From: Prorocentrum cordatum
Taxonomy: Eukaryota > Sar > Dinophyceae > Prorocentrales > Prorocentraceae
Assembly: GCA_963575745.1 (NCBI GenBank)
Contig: CAUYUJ010000159.1
Coordinates: 391,001-455,000 of the forward strand
Reading direction: 5' to 3'
Length of the DNA stretch: 64,000 nt
Within the stretch, counting starts at the first letter, position 1. Each line of letters opens with the position of its first letter. Shown piece by piece: positions 28,800-41,039 of the stretch. The translations under genes and the position numbers were made by a program. The notes below the pieces were generated by a model. The model worked only from the letters and a program-made list of their open reading frames with translations. It searched no databases and was not told the origin of the DNA.

Positions 28800-29100
28800 C
28801 CGCCATGATCAACCAGTCTCGAACGTATCTGTCTCTCTAAGGTCGGCAGGCCCAAGGCGATGGCAATCTCAGGGATGTGCCCTCGGAAACTGAGGGAATC
28901 CTTCAGGTCGGCACCGAGGTTATGTCGATGCCAAGCGCAGGGATGAGTATGGATATGTTTTAAGCTGGTACATGATCTTGCCATCGCTGGGACGTCCAGT
29001 GCCCGTGCATTTGTCGGTTTCGCACGTTTGTTCTCCCAACCAGTGCTTGCACTGAAAGAGCCCTCGCGAAGATTGGAAGATTTGGCAAAAATGCCGGGCC
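28800..29100. other. Unrecognised DNA
   Basis: Mixed composition without supported frames or repeats. Confidence 0.4.
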
Positions 29101-29109
29101 GATTTCGGT

Positions 29110-29180
29110 GGGCGGCCAAGTTCATGTGTTCCCGGTTCCCGGTTCCCGGGTTCCCGGTTGTCGGTTCCGGACCGATTTCG
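29110..29180. repeat. (GTTCCCG)n heptamer repeat
   Basis: Seven-base unit in about five imperfect copies, with TTTCGGTGGGCGGC on both sides (about 29093 and 29175). Confidence 0.65.
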
Positions 29181-29214
29181 GTGGGCGGCGGGGTGCCCAG
29201 GTTTCCAGGTTCTT

Positions 29215-29455
29215 GGTCGATCTCATTATCGATCGGTTTCACCATCGATCTCACTACCCACTACCCACCTCTCTCTATTGATCTCACAATCGAACCCACT
29301 ATAGATCGCACGAGCGATCGATCTCACGATCAACCTCACTGAATCGACTTCACGATTGGCCTCACGATCGACCTTACTATCGTCCTCACCATCGATCGCA
29401 CTCTCGGTCTCATTATCGATCTCACAATCGATCTCAACATCCATATCATGAGTTC
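29215..29455. repeat. Degenerate ATCGATCTCAC repeats
   Basis: Words ATCGATCTCAC, ATCGACCTCAC and ATCGATCGCAC recur about every 12-16 bases, giving a very high density of GATC. Confidence 0.75.
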
Positions 29456-30355
29456 CCAAACCATCCACTGATTCGGGTGCTTCTCCGGTGTGACTTTTAG
29501 TTCGCAGGGTGATCCAGGATGCGTCTCGATGGTCCGGATGTTCTGGCGCTGGCCTCGCCGAGAACAGATGCACACGTCCGAGCGACGCCAAGCGATGGCC
29601 TGCGGGGTAACCCAAAGCCCCTCCTGTCTTCAAACAAATCGCGACGGACTATTTTCCGCCTCCTTGGGCCCTTTCGTCGTCATCGTCTCCTCCTCCTCCT
29701 CCTCCTCCTCCTCCTCATTCTCCTCCTCATTCTCCTCCCCCTCCTCTCTGACCCCTTCGCCCATCGTCTCCCCCTGGCGACACTGGCTCTGGCCAGTGCA
29801 GGGCGGGGAACTGTTTGACCGCGTGACCGAGCGGAAGATATTCAGCGAGGTCGCTGGCCCCGGAGCCGTCAAAAATCCACTCAGGGCCAAGAGGAATGGG
29901 CAGAGATCTCTGGAGGTCCACGTTGTGAAAAATCATGACGTCGGGGGCCCAGGTACCCGGGTCACCCAACTTTGCACATCGAGCCCCACGATGCGAGGTT
30001 ATCTTCGAGTCCTCGCGAGGCCACCTTGGACAAGGGTGCCTCTCCGACCCAAGCCGCGATGCGCGAGAGCGATCATCTTCGCGCCACTTGCACTAGACGG
30101 GGACTGTGGCCGATGCAGGAAAAGTGGCGCTCTCCTGCCACTTTCCCGCACCATCCCGCGCGGAAGTGGCGCTCTGATGCCACTCTACTGCACCCGTTGC
30201 TGACGAACGAACATCACACACCCATGCCCATAGGAGGTCGGAGGGAGAAGGACTGGCTATGGATATGGGCGCGGGTTGTCGGACCCCTGTGGGGGCTCCC
30301 GCTCGAGCGGGGACCCCCATCCGACAACACGCACCCATGGCACCCTCCGTTCACC
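29456..30355. other. Unrecognised DNA with a CTC tract
   Basis: (CTC)n at 29692-29740. CACACGTCCGAGCGACGCCAAG, in part CACGTCCGAGCG at 29573, belongs to a small dispersed repeat also found near 35.4 kb. AAAAATCATGACGTCGGGGG at 29930 is the inverse of 10434. No gene. Confidence 0.45.
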
Positions 30356-30359
30356 CGAT

Positions 30360-31440
<1,081 letters not shown>

Positions 31441-32020
31441 GTTGTGCGTTCGCCAGCTGCTGGGTACGCGTCTCGGCGGCGCCGAGTGCGCTCCGCCCTC
31501 GGCTGAAGCTGAACGGGGCGCGGGCAACAGAACGCGGGGGGGAGAGGGGCAGCCGGGGGGCGCAGGAAAGAGCCCCCACTATATTGGGGGCCCCGAGGGC
31601 TTCTGGACTGCCCCGCAGCCCGCAGAAGGTGCTGCTGGGGGCTGTCGGAGAATCCGCCTTCAAGCAACGGCTACACGTGAGTGGCCCTAGGCTCAGATCG
31701 GGCATGTCCTCCCACCGGCGGATTTTGGGCAAATAATTCAAAAATAGTAAGCAAATGCTCAGAAATAGCCAAATCAATAGTCGAAACATCATCCCCAGAC
31801 CATGTTTTTAGTATTTTTGGATATTCCTCCTGTAGAGGGACATGCCCGACTTAACCCTAGGCAGGAGTGTCGCTTGGCGCAATGGGCCGCGGAGGGGGGC
31901 ACACCGAAGCGCACAGGCCGCTGCTGCCGCATCGCACTCAGCGGCCGGGGGACCCCGTGGGCCCGCACCAAAGGTCGCTCTGGCGACGGGCCGCTCCGAA
32001 GTGCAGGCGAAAGGAGGAGA
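31441..32020. other. Unrecognised DNA
   Basis: GC-rich then a short AT-rich part (31730-31820). No supported gene. GGACATGCCCGA-type words occur inverted at 31700 and 31838, a possible small foldback of about 150 bp. Confidence 0.4.
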
Positions 32021-32145
32021 CAAGAGGATGAGGATGAGGAGGAGGAGAAGAGGAGGAGGGGGAGGAGGACGAGGAGGAGGAGGAGGAGGAGGAGAAAGAG
32101 AAGGAGGAGGAAAAGGAGGAGGAGGAGGAGGAGGAGGAGGAGGAC
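32020..32145. repeat. (GGA)n purine tract
   Basis: GAGGAGGA words, almost entirely purine. Not coding. Confidence 0.85.
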
Positions 32146-32297
32146 GGTGCCTGGGCGGACCGCAGGCGTCCCCCCGGGAAGGGCCCGCATGCGCGCCGCT
32201 GGGGTGGGCGGGCGCGGACACCTGCGGCAGCGGCCGGCGGGGGCGCCTGCGGGGGCGGCAGCGTCGGAACAGCTCGCCGCTCGCGGTCCTGAGGTTT

Positions 32298-32481
32298 GGC
32301 GGCGAGCGCCGGGGGGGAAGCGAGAGGGGGCGGGCCTTCGCAGAAGGCTCGGAAGCACGAAGTTTTCTGAGCCTTCCCCGAAGACACAGAAGACTTCTCA
32401 GAAGGCGCGAGGGCTTCTGAGAAGCCCCGCCGCCTTCTGAGAAGGCCTTCTCCTTCTCATTTCCCCCCCCCGCCCTCCGCC
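32298..32481 (-). mobile_element. Short non-autonomous element with inverted ends, copy B
   Basis: Starts GGCGGCGAGCGCCGGGGGGG and ends CCCCGCCCTCCGCC. The body (CTTCTGAGAAG words, CCTTCCCCGAAGACACAGAAG) reads in the opposite direction to copies A and C. Confidence 0.55.
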
Positions 32482-32594
32482 AAAAGGTGACGGGCCTTGG
32501 CCACCCCGCCTTTTCGCGCCCGGGCGCAACGCGAGGCGCGGTTCAGTCATCTTCACCAGGTCGGAGCTGGGCCCCAGGCCACACCACTGCGGAT

Positions 32595-32925
32595 TGGTGT
32601 GTGTGTGTGTGCGTGTGCGTGTGCGTGTGCGTGTGCGTGTGCGAGTGCGAGTGCATGTGCGTGTGAGTGTGCGTGTGCGTGTGCGTGTGCGTGTGCGTGT
32701 GCGTGTGCGTGTGCGTGTGCGTGTGCGTGTGCGTGTGCGTGTGCGTGTGCGGTTGCGTGTGCGTGTGCGTGTGCGCGTGTGCGCGTGTGCGCGTGTGCGC
32801 GTGTGCGCGTGTGCGCGTGTGCGCGTGCGCGTGCGCGCGCGCGCGCGCGTGTGGGTGTGGGTGTGTGTGTGTGTGTGTGAATTGTTGTGTTGTATGTGTG
32901 TGTGTGTGTGCGTGTGTCGCGCAGG
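32595..32925. repeat. (GTGTGC)n hexamer tract
   Basis: A long (GTGTGC)n run from 32610, shifting to GCGCGTGT words near 32770 and pure CG alternation near 32830. Same class as 30360-31440. Confidence 0.92.
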
Positions 32926-34300
32926 CCCCACGCCTGTCGGAGCATTAAAGGCTCCCTCGATCCAGGCGGGTCTGCTCTGCTGCGGCAGCGACGTGGGCGC
33001 CGACGCCCCACTGCCTCGGGCCTTGCCCCTCTGGGGTCGGGCCTCGATGCGGCACGCTTTGCCCCTGCGGCTGCTACGAGATCCGCTCGGACGGGCACGG
33101 TCCCAACCGGCCAGTGCGAGCCGTGCTCGCTTTCGCGTTCACTGCTATTGGCCCAGGGCGCCCGCTGCTGCGCCTCTTGGCCTCCGCAACGCACCCTTCC
33201 GGCTGGGCTGCGGGCATTTTTGTGTACGACCTCCTGCTCTTTTTCACCGTGCTGACTGCTCTTCCAGCCCTTCATCTGCATGGCCTTCGTGGCGTTTTCT
33301 ACGAGCATGGGCGGCCTCGCACTTTGTTTCGGCATGCGTCTGCCTGCATCCAGACCGCCTATCTGCTAATCCATGTCGAATTCGCCTAAGAGTGTCCTGG
33401 CTTAGCGCTCGCGACGGTGCCGCCACCTCCCCGTTGGAAAAAGACACGTGTACCGCGCACTCAAAATGTTCCTGAACATGTCTTGAGTGTAACCACCATG
33501 ACCCGGGTAGGATAAAAGAGCGCCGGTTTTCCAGACTGGGCCTCAACTGCAGTCGACCTGCTGAGAGAATGTCCTGCCCCACCTGGCCCGAACGAGTAAG
33601 GGTTCCGGCGAAGGGTTGGGAATGGCGCAGAGGAGCCTCCAGAACTCGTGCGCTCGGCCCGAACTTGCCCGGAAAAAGCCTCCGCCTCCTCCTCCTCCTC
33701 TCCTGCTCCCACTCTGGCTCTTGCGACCAAATCCGGTCAGGGAGGAGAACAGGAGCGCGAGGCGCTCCGAGAGTACCAAAGCAAAGTACACCCATACCCT
33801 GGAACCGACAGAGCGGGGCAGATGTGCCGAGGATGCCCGAGGCTGGGGGTTGGGGGCAGAGGGGAAACAAGGAGGGCGGTCAGAGGAGGGCTACGGAAGA
33901 AGAGGGGGGAGGGGGAGGGGGAGAGAAAAATAAGAGGAAGGCAGGCAGGAGAGGTGGAGCATGTTAAAGACGGCGAGACGATGGGGCACAGTCGGGCTGC
34001 TGACATCAGGAACGCCAGATAAGGAACGAAGCCCCTTTTATGGCACCAAACGAACCTGGGTGCACGAGGCGGGCTATAAGAACAACCACGGAATGACCTG
34101 AGGAACGGCGAGCCCCTTCCGAACCCAAACCGGTCCTTGTTTCAGCGTCTTGGCTGTAGACAGGAGGAAAAGGAGGAGGAAGGAGGAATGAAGGAAGATA
34201 GGGCGGAATCCCTCCGCTCCTCAGTCTCTGGCTTCTCCACCTCCTCCCACTCCATGTCTTCAGATTCCTATGCCTCGTCCTCCATCTCCCCCCTCCTCGT
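32926..34300. other. Unrecognised DNA
   Basis: Mixed composition over 1.3 kb, with plus and minus frames of 80-290 residues but no domain, signal or repeat that supports any of them. Confidence 0.45.
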
Positions 34301-34304
34301 GCTC

Positions 34305-34480
34305 CTTCCTCCCCCTCCTGCTCCGTCCTCGACCTGAAACTACTTCTATCCTCCTCCCTGCTGCTCACTCACGCTCTTTTCCTCCTCCCTGCTGCTCCCT
34401 CCTCCCCCTGCTGCTCCCTCACGCTCCTCCCCTCCTCTTCTTCCTCCTCCTCCTCCTCCTCTTCCTCCTCCTCCTCCTCC
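34305..34480. repeat. CTCCTCC and CTGCTCCCTCC repeats
   Basis: A 20-30 base unit containing CTCCCTGCTGCTC occurs three times (34350-34420), then (CTC)n. Confidence 0.75.
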
Positions 34481-35000
34481 TCGGCCACGGGCCGATTTTG
34501 CTGGCACTGGGCCCGAAAACGGGGAGATGGATGGAGGGCGTGGGCGGGAGGCAAGCTGGGTGCGCTCCGGCCATGCCTGATATCCTACCCCTCTATCCGC
34601 TAACGCGTGTCGCGTGTCATAGCGGAACTGGAAGTCCAAACATATTGTGCGCAGGACGATGAGCAGGAAGAAAAGGAGGACGAGGAATGCGGAACACGAG
34701 GACGAGCAATAGCTGCAGCTGGAGCGGAAGGAGCGGGAGGAGCAAGAGGACCAGGAGAGGGCGGAGAAAGGAGGAGGGCGACAGCAAGAAGGAAGGGTTC
34801 GGATCCTGAAAAGTGGACCGCGCGGAGGGGAGATTGCCATCCGAATCACGGGGGCAAGGCGCCGATCCGAAAATGCGGCCCACGCTGAAGCTGCAACACG
34901 ATTTTGAAGGACCGAGAAAGAGCGAGGGATAACATACCACCATCGATCGGGCGGCCATTCCCTGTGCCATTCTTCGGGTTCGTACGCGTATCTCTTTGCA
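34481..35000. other. Unrecognised DNA with a purine-rich part
   Basis: 34640-34800 is rich in GGA/GAG without being a clean repeat. No gene. Confidence 0.4.
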
Positions 35001-35445
35001 GGGTGAACACACGTGCTCCTCACTGGTCCTTGTCGATACAAAACGCACGCGCCCGAGCGATGCCACGACATCTGGTGTGTGAAGAAACGTTTGGCGTCGG
35101 CGGCTCGGCGGAGTAACCGCGCTGGCGGAAGAGCAATCAAACTGAAAATTATCGTTGAAGCGAATTGTGCCACCATGCAGAGTGTGTGAACAAAAACAGG
35201 CGCGGACGGGCGGCTCCCCCGCCGTCTTCGGGGGGGGGGGCGGGGGGAGGGGCGCAGTAGTTACGCGCTCGTGCGAAGCCATCGTGAGGAGGCGGCGCGC
35301 CTCGTGCCATCGCTCGGACGTCCACACTCCCCGTGCACTCTTTCGTGGTGTCGTGCGTGCCTCTAGCTGCTAAAAAGTGGTCCTGGGTGCTCCCCGACGG
35401 TGCCCGCCGAGTGAGAACGCACACGTCCGAGCGATGCCAAGACAA
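35000..35445. repeat. Dispersed ACGTCCGAGCGATGCCA repeats
   Basis: CGCGCCCGAGCGATGCCACG (35048), its inverse TGCCATCGCTCGGACGTCC (35307) and CACGTCCGAGCGATGCCAAG (35420), each near GTGCTCC or CGTGCACTC words. Another copy lies at 29573. Confidence 0.5.
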
Positions 35446-35639
35446 GGGGGGGGGGGGGGGAAAGGCGGGAGGGGCACGCACGGGCAGCTGGATCGGGGAG
35501 CAAGACGGGGGGCGGCGGCGGGCAACGCGCGAGCGCTCGCGGGCGCCCACGCTCCTGCTTTTCTGCGGTGGCGGCGGGGGCAGGCCGGCTGCAGGCCGTG
35601 CGCGAAAGCGCGCGCCGTGCGCCCCGCGACGGGCGCGGC

Positions 35640-36400
35640 GGAGGAGGAGGGAGGAGGAGGAGGAGAGGAGGAGGAGGAGGGAGGAGGAGGAGGGAGGAGG
35701 AGGAGGGGAGGAGGAGGGCATGGAGAGGAGATGAGGAGGGGGAGGAGGAGGAGGAGGAGGAGGAGGAGGAGGAGGAGGAGGAGCGGGGGGAGTCCACGGG
35801 CGCTGGGGCGAGGAGCGGGGGGAAGGGGGGAGGGATCTGCGGCGCATCCGGGCGCCGCGTGCGGGGGGAAGGGGTGACTGGGGCATCCGGGGCGGGGAGC
35901 GGGCGAGGGGGAGGGGGAAGGGGCGGGGGGGCGGAGGGGAGGAGGGGGGAGGACGAGGAGGGAGGAAGGGAGAGAGGGGCAATAGGAGGGAGTGCGGGTG
36001 GAGCAAGGTGGATGGGGGGATGATGGGCGGCGGAGAGGGGAGGATGAACGGAAAGCGCGACAGAGATGGGGCATGGAAGGCGGAAAGGGGAATGGGGAAG
36101 GGGGGGAAAGGTGGGTGGGGGGAGGGGAGGACCGAGGGCGGATGGTGGAGGATGTTGGAAGGTGGAGGTGGGGAGGGACAAGGGTGGATGAGGGGGGGGC
36201 AGAGCAGGAGGCAGGGGGGGTGGCCTGATGTGGGAGCGAACATGAGGGGGGAGGAGGGGCGAGGGAGGAGGGGGAAGGGCGGAAGAATCGGGAGAAGCAT
36301 GGACAGCGGAGGTGTGGGAAGCGGGGCTAAAGGAGGAGGAGGAGGAGGAAGACGAGGAGACGAAGGAACAGCATGATGAGGATGACAGTGGAGGAGACAG
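35640..36400. repeat. GGA-rich purine region
   Basis: Near-pure (GGA)n at 35640-35785 and 36330-36360, joined by G-rich purine sequence. The long Pro/Ser minus frame opposite is an artefact. Confidence 0.85.
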
Positions 36401-36419
36401 GAGGCGGAGGATGTAGGTA

Positions 36420-36850
36420 ATGGGGGAGGGAGGAGTATGCAAGGAAGGGGGTACCAATGCTGACGGAGAAGAGAACTGGGTGGAAGATGATCACATATGG
36501 AATACGTCATGAGAGGTAGTAGACAAGACAAAAAAGATTTTTTCGAGGATGGAAGGATGAGAGATGAGAGGGGACGAAATGTATCCTGTACCGACTGAAC
36601 TCAGAAGCGTGCTTATGGTGTTCTAGGGAATTCTACGCGATGGGAAGAATGTGGTGAGAGGGGGATGATGAAGAATCTCAGCGACCGGGTTGTACAATAA
36701 TTGCTGTTTCCGGTGGCGCAGAGACCATGTGAACGCGCCCACAATGTGACGAGAGAAAGGAACACGGTAGTGGAAATATGGAAGTTGGGGGAGTGGGTGG
36801 GGTGAGAAAAAGAACACGCATCAGTAAGCCCGATTACAAACCAGAAAAAG
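36420..36850. other. Unrecognised, less GC-rich DNA
   Basis: Balanced composition and no supported frame. It precedes the weak frame at 36851. Confidence 0.4.
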
Positions 36851-37669
36851 GTGCGTGGTGATTTCTGGAAGGAATTCGTATACTCTACAGGGATCTGGAG
36901 GCGGGGGACGGGGAGTTGGAGCAGAGGGTCTCTTTCCCCAACCCCCATGCAGCACTCGGACCGAGGACAACCTATGATCCTTAAAGAACACGAGCCCTCC
37001 GCCAGCCATAATGAAGGGCATTCGAGAGTACCCACCCCATTAGATGTACAGGAACATCCAACAAACACGAAGAGCATCAGTAGGGTACTCTCTGAGCCGA
37101 CCTCGATCTTAGACCTGGGTCCGACTGTGTTCGTCATCGTCCATATATGTCCTGCTCGTCCTCGCCCCCGTCATCGTCGCGATGAGAAGGCTCAGGAGGA
37201 GGGCGGGGAGGAGGAGGAGGTGGTGGAAGGAGGAGGAAGAGGGAGGAGGGCGGGGGAGGGCAACCAAGAGAAACAGAGGAAGAACGCGTGGAGGCGAAGG
37301 AGGATGGCAGAAGAACTGGGGGCGGCAGGATTCGGAAGCGGGATGTTGAGTGGATTCGCATCTCAAGGGGTCAGGGCCGTGCGTCGTTTTGGCACCACGA
37401 CCAGTGATGCAATAAAACCAGTTAACGCATACACTTTGCAAGGCGGGCTGAAACCACGAATGTCAACATCGAGCGCGAGAGGTGCCCGCGATTTACGTGC
37501 TGATCGTGCCGAGGCGTGCCCCGAAACTGTCCGAGGGAGACAGTTACAGGGGATGTGCATGTGGAAAGCAGAAGCAGGCGGCGCTGGAGGACGAGGACAC
37601 AGACGAGGCGGAGGTGGAGGAGGCGAAGTCAAGACCTCCGCCGCGAAGGCCTCAAACGACGAGTTCTGA
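36851..37669 (+). CDS. Weak hypothetical protein frame
   Basis: A 272-residue frame in a stretch that is only partly low complexity. Residues 1-105 have ordinary composition, 106-155 are Arg/Glu-rich from a GGA tract, and 155-272 are mixed. No domain, signal peptide or membrane segment is recognised. A different frame, 37482-37736, gives an 84-residue peptide of ordinary composition with an acidic middle (LEDEDTDEAEVEEAKS), so the reading frame is uncertain. Could be chance. Confidence 0.15.
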   Translation: MRGDFWKEFVYSTGIWRRGTGSWSRGSLSPTPMQHSDRGQPMILKEHEPSASHNEGHSRVPTPLDVQEHPTNTKSISRVLSEPTSILDLGPTVFVIVHICPARPRPRHRRDEKAQEEGGEEEEVVEGGGRGRRAGEGNQEKQRKNAWRRRRMAEELGAAGFGSGMLSGFASQGVRAVRRFGTTTSDAIKPVNAYTLQGGLKPRMSTSSARGARDLRADRAEACPETVRGRQLQGMCMWKAEAGGAGGRGHRRGGGGGGEVKTSAAKASNDEF

Positions 37670-37804
37670 GGGCTCCGTTGTGGGGGTGGCTAGAGAGGTT
37701 GCGGAGGTAGAGATTGCGAGCGGGACGAACGTGTAGCGTCACATATTTGTGGCCCGCACTCCCAATGCACGCTGATCAACTGGGACGAGCTCGCTGCTCC
37801 TAGC

Positions 37805-37957
37805 TCCGTATACTCCTCCTCCTGCTGCTCCTCCTGCCCCTCCCCTCTCCTCCTCCTCCTCCTCCTCCTCCTCATCCGCCTCCTCCTCCTCCTCCTCCTC
37901 CTCCTCCTCCTCCTCCTGCTCCTCCTCCTGCTCCTCCTCCTGCTCCTCCTCCTCCTC

Positions 37958-37985
<28 letters not shown>
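37805..37985. repeat. (CTC)n/(CTG) microsatellite
   Basis: About 60 CTC triplets with periodic CTG. Not coding. Confidence 0.92.
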
Positions 37986-37988
<3 letters not shown>

Positions 37989-39420
37989 TCATCCCCTCCC
38001 TCGGAGCGTAGGAGGAGGAAAGCGGGGCGGAGGCATTCGAGATGGAGTCGAGACGGGGACACGAACGAGATGGAAGGACGAGCTGGTTGTCTGCGGGGCA
38101 TCACTACGTAGCAGTGGGAATGAGAAGGTGCATCGACAGAAGGGTGCTTGCGAGCAAGTCCGAGCGTGGAGCACACGGCAAAAAACAAGCGCCCTCACCC
38201 ACATCTTGCGCGAGGGCCTGCGCGAGCACCGACCCAAGCGGGCCAGCGCCTTGACGGCCACAAGGTGGAGACCGTTACATGCGCCACATTCAAACACTGC
38301 GAGGCACTGTGCTCTTCAAATACTCTGCAGGGAAAGACGCAAAACTGCCTTCCACAGCGCGTGCCCAATTCCAACTTGCAGTATCCCTCCCGTCCTCCTC
38401 GTCCTGGCCCGCCCACGTGTGCCCCCCCCCCCCCCCCTTCCGGCTCCTCACGCTCGACGTCGTCGTCGCCGTCCTCCGTCTCCTGCACGTCATCAAACTC
38501 CTCATCTCATCCTCCTCATCCTCTTCACCATCTCTCAACTTACCCAATTCGTCATCCAATTTATCCTCGTCCCCCTCATCATCCATATCACTCCCGAGCT
38601 CCACTTGTCCGTCTTCTCCTCGTCACACGCCGCGTCCTCCTCCACCCACGCTCTTTTCCTTCCCAATGCCCTCGCCCTCCCATATTCCACCATCCGCCGC
38701 GCCGTCCTCCTCGTCCTCATCCTCCAGCAACAAACGCCAACAATAATGCTCAGACTGTTCGCTCTTCACCGTTGGAGTGCCACTTTTTCAACGCGCATAC
38801 ATACCCAAGCCCATCCTCCCGCCCTCCTCGTTTCAGGAACGTACCCGCCAGGGGGGATTACTGTTTAATGCCCACCATAATAAATTCGGGCGCGAATTAA
38901 TTACTGGGGGGGGCGAAGAAGGAGGCGGGGAGAAAGGCGCCCTTTTCGGGCCCTGAAGGGCACTCAAGGGCCCCTTCAGGGGCCCTAAGGACCCCCTCCG
39001 CCCCTCCCCCGTGCCTCGGGGATGGCCAGAGGTGTCCCCGGCCCAGGGTGCCCCTGGCTGCTCTCTCCAGCTCGGAGCCCTGAGGCCCCTGCAGCCTCGC
39101 GAGGCATGCCCTGGAGGCCGCGGGGGCCAGCCTGAAGACGAAGCCAGAGGGAAACATCGGGCGAGAATAAATCGAGAATCTCTGAGATCCTGCGGCTCTG
39201 AAGGATGTCTCCGGCGCCGCGGCCTTCTCGGAGCGTGCCGGAGAGCTCTGAGAGCGTTCCAGAACGCCCTGGAACGAATTTATGCTCGTCCTAGCCCCGT
39301 CCGACTGGCCCTGATGTCCACGCCCCCCTGCAGTGCGACCATATCATAAGGATACGGGATACGGATGCAAGGCCGCTGGGCGCCCAACCTGAAGCCAGAA
39401 TTGAAGACCATTGCCCTTCG
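37986..39420. other. Unrecognised DNA
   Basis: Includes a C-rich run at 38423-38440 and, at 38940-39000, inverted words such as AGGGCCCCTTCAGGGGCCCT. Several frames of 100-250 residues lack domains. Not called. Confidence 0.45.
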
Positions 39421-39429
39421 AATTAAGGT

Positions 39430-39595
39430 CTCGTCACTTCAGAAGAATGCAACCACTGAGCGCAAGGCATGGACAATCACGGTCTAACTTCGCATCGAGG
39501 AGGAGAGGAGAACTTTCACCGTAAGCCTCGTCTCAGAAGAATGCAGCCACTGAGCGCATGGCATGGACGGTCGCCCAATCTCGCATCGAAAAGTA
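39430..39595 (+). repeat. Two-copy tandem repeat of about 100 bp
   Basis: CAGAAGAATGCAACCACTGA (39439) and CAGAAGAATGCAGCCACTGA (39534), each followed by GCGCA.GGCATGGAC and TCGCATCGA. Confidence 0.7.
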
Positions 39596-39814
39596 AATTG
39601 AGGGCCGGGACTGGCCGAGAGGCAGGGACGCAGGGGTACGTACCCCTGGGAAGTGGGTCCTCCTTGTGGTGAGGACTGGCTCCAGCCCTCGCCCCCCTCT
39701 TGGACGCCCCGACGGGACGGAAAGGATCTGGGGCGCCCTCGGCGGGCGCCCTGAAGCGCTTAAAAACAGGACGAGCAAGAGGCTCCTGCCGAGGGCGTGG
39801 TGAGAGGGGAACCG

Positions 39815-39905
39815 AGAGCGAGAGAGAGAGAGAGAAAGGGACAAAGAGGGAGAGAGAGGAAGAGAGAGAGCGAGCGAGAGAGAGAGAGAGAGAGAGCGTG
39901 AGATG
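39815..39905. repeat. (GA)n tract
   Basis: GAGAGA words, almost pure purine. 39600-39815 is unrecognised. Confidence 0.85.
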
Positions 39906-40265
39906 ATGCGGATGATAAAGACGACGATGATGATGCTGATGATGTTGCTGATGCTACGACATATGACTATGACAAACGAGGTGACACTGGTAATGTTGAT
40001 GATGTTCACACTGATGATGCTGCATGTGATGACGATGATGATGAGTATGATGATGATGATGATGAAGCTGATGATGATGATGATGATGATGGAGACAATA
40101 CTTGAGATACTGATGGTGCTGATGACGATGCTGTTGATGGTACTGGTACTGTTACTGATCACGATGATGCGACTGGTGATGATGAGTATTGCGCTGATGG
40201 TGATGAGGATGAATATGATGATAATGATGATGATGACGACGATGATGCTGATGATGATGGCACTT
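39903..40265. repeat. (GAT)n array
   Basis: GATGATGCTGAT-type triplets, reading Met/Leu or Asp or Ile/Ser by frame. Reverse complement of the ATC arrays at 11.9 and 52.8 kb. Confidence 0.9.
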
Positions 40266-40354
40266 CCGTGGGAAATTGAAGTCCAGGTACCTGGAGGCCA
40301 GAGAGACCAAGCAGCCGCACGAGAGAACGAAACAGACTACGACGCGCCAAGGCA

Positions 40355-40510
40355 AACAGAGAGAGAGAGAGAGAAATATGGAGAGAAAGAGAGAGAAAGA
40401 GACAGAGAAAGAGAACAAATAGAGAGAGCGAGAGATAACGAGAGAGAGAGAGAGGAGACAACAACAAACCAACAAAGAAAGATGACGAGAAAGAGAAAGA
40501 GAGAGATCAA
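40355..40510. repeat. (GA)n/(GAGAAA)n tract
   Basis: Purine-only dinucleotide and hexamer words. Confidence 0.85.
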
Positions 40511-40679
40511 ACAACGTAACAAGCATAAGCACATATCAAATAGCCGGCCCAGAGGGCCACAGGCGTGCTAAGATCTCTGGTAACAAAATAAACTATGTTC
40601 GAATTCGCGCGCGCGAAGGGCCGCCTTCTGGCGACCTGGGACGAACAGTACTTGGCAAATTCGCGGCAGACTTCTGGCA

Positions 40680-40925
40680 AATTCCCCCCAAGGACGCCAA
40701 AACTCCCTTAAGGACCCCAAGATGTCCCCAAAATAGTCCTAGAGAGCCCCGAATCGCCAAAAAATCAGCCAACATGGCCTCCACTCGGCCGAAAAAACAT
40801 CCAAAACGTCCCAAGAGGGCACGAAGAGACTTCCCAAGAAGGCCCAGGTCCCGGTGATGGCTCTGGCCCGTCTCGCCCCAGCCCCAGCTCTTGCCCCGGC
40901 CCCAACAGGGCCCAAGAGACTCCAA
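40680..40925. repeat. Diverged satellite related to AAGAYGGCC blocks
   Basis: CCAAGAGGGC, CCAAAACGTCCC and CCCAAGAGACTCC words at a looser spacing than elsewhere, ending shortly before a GGCGGCACCGGCC motif. Confidence 0.55.
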
Positions 40926-41003
40926 CAACAAAAACCCATAATGAACTTTAGAACGTCAGCGCCGCCGGATCCGCCGCCGTCGTTATCATCGTCGTCTCCC
41001 TTC

Positions 41004-41036
41004 AGGGTAAGCGGCACTGGCTGGAAGCCCTTCCCA
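41004..41036 (+). repeat. GGCGGCACCGGCC motif, copy 4
   Basis: GGGTAAGCGGCACTGGC then TGGAAGCCCTTCCC, preceded by CGTCGTCTCCCTTCA as in copy 3. Confidence 0.55.
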
Positions 41037-41039
41037 ATA

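Noticed and set aside
35149-36531. 460-residue minus frame rich in Pro and Ser
   Set aside because: Antisense of the GGA tract; composition changes exactly at the tract edges.
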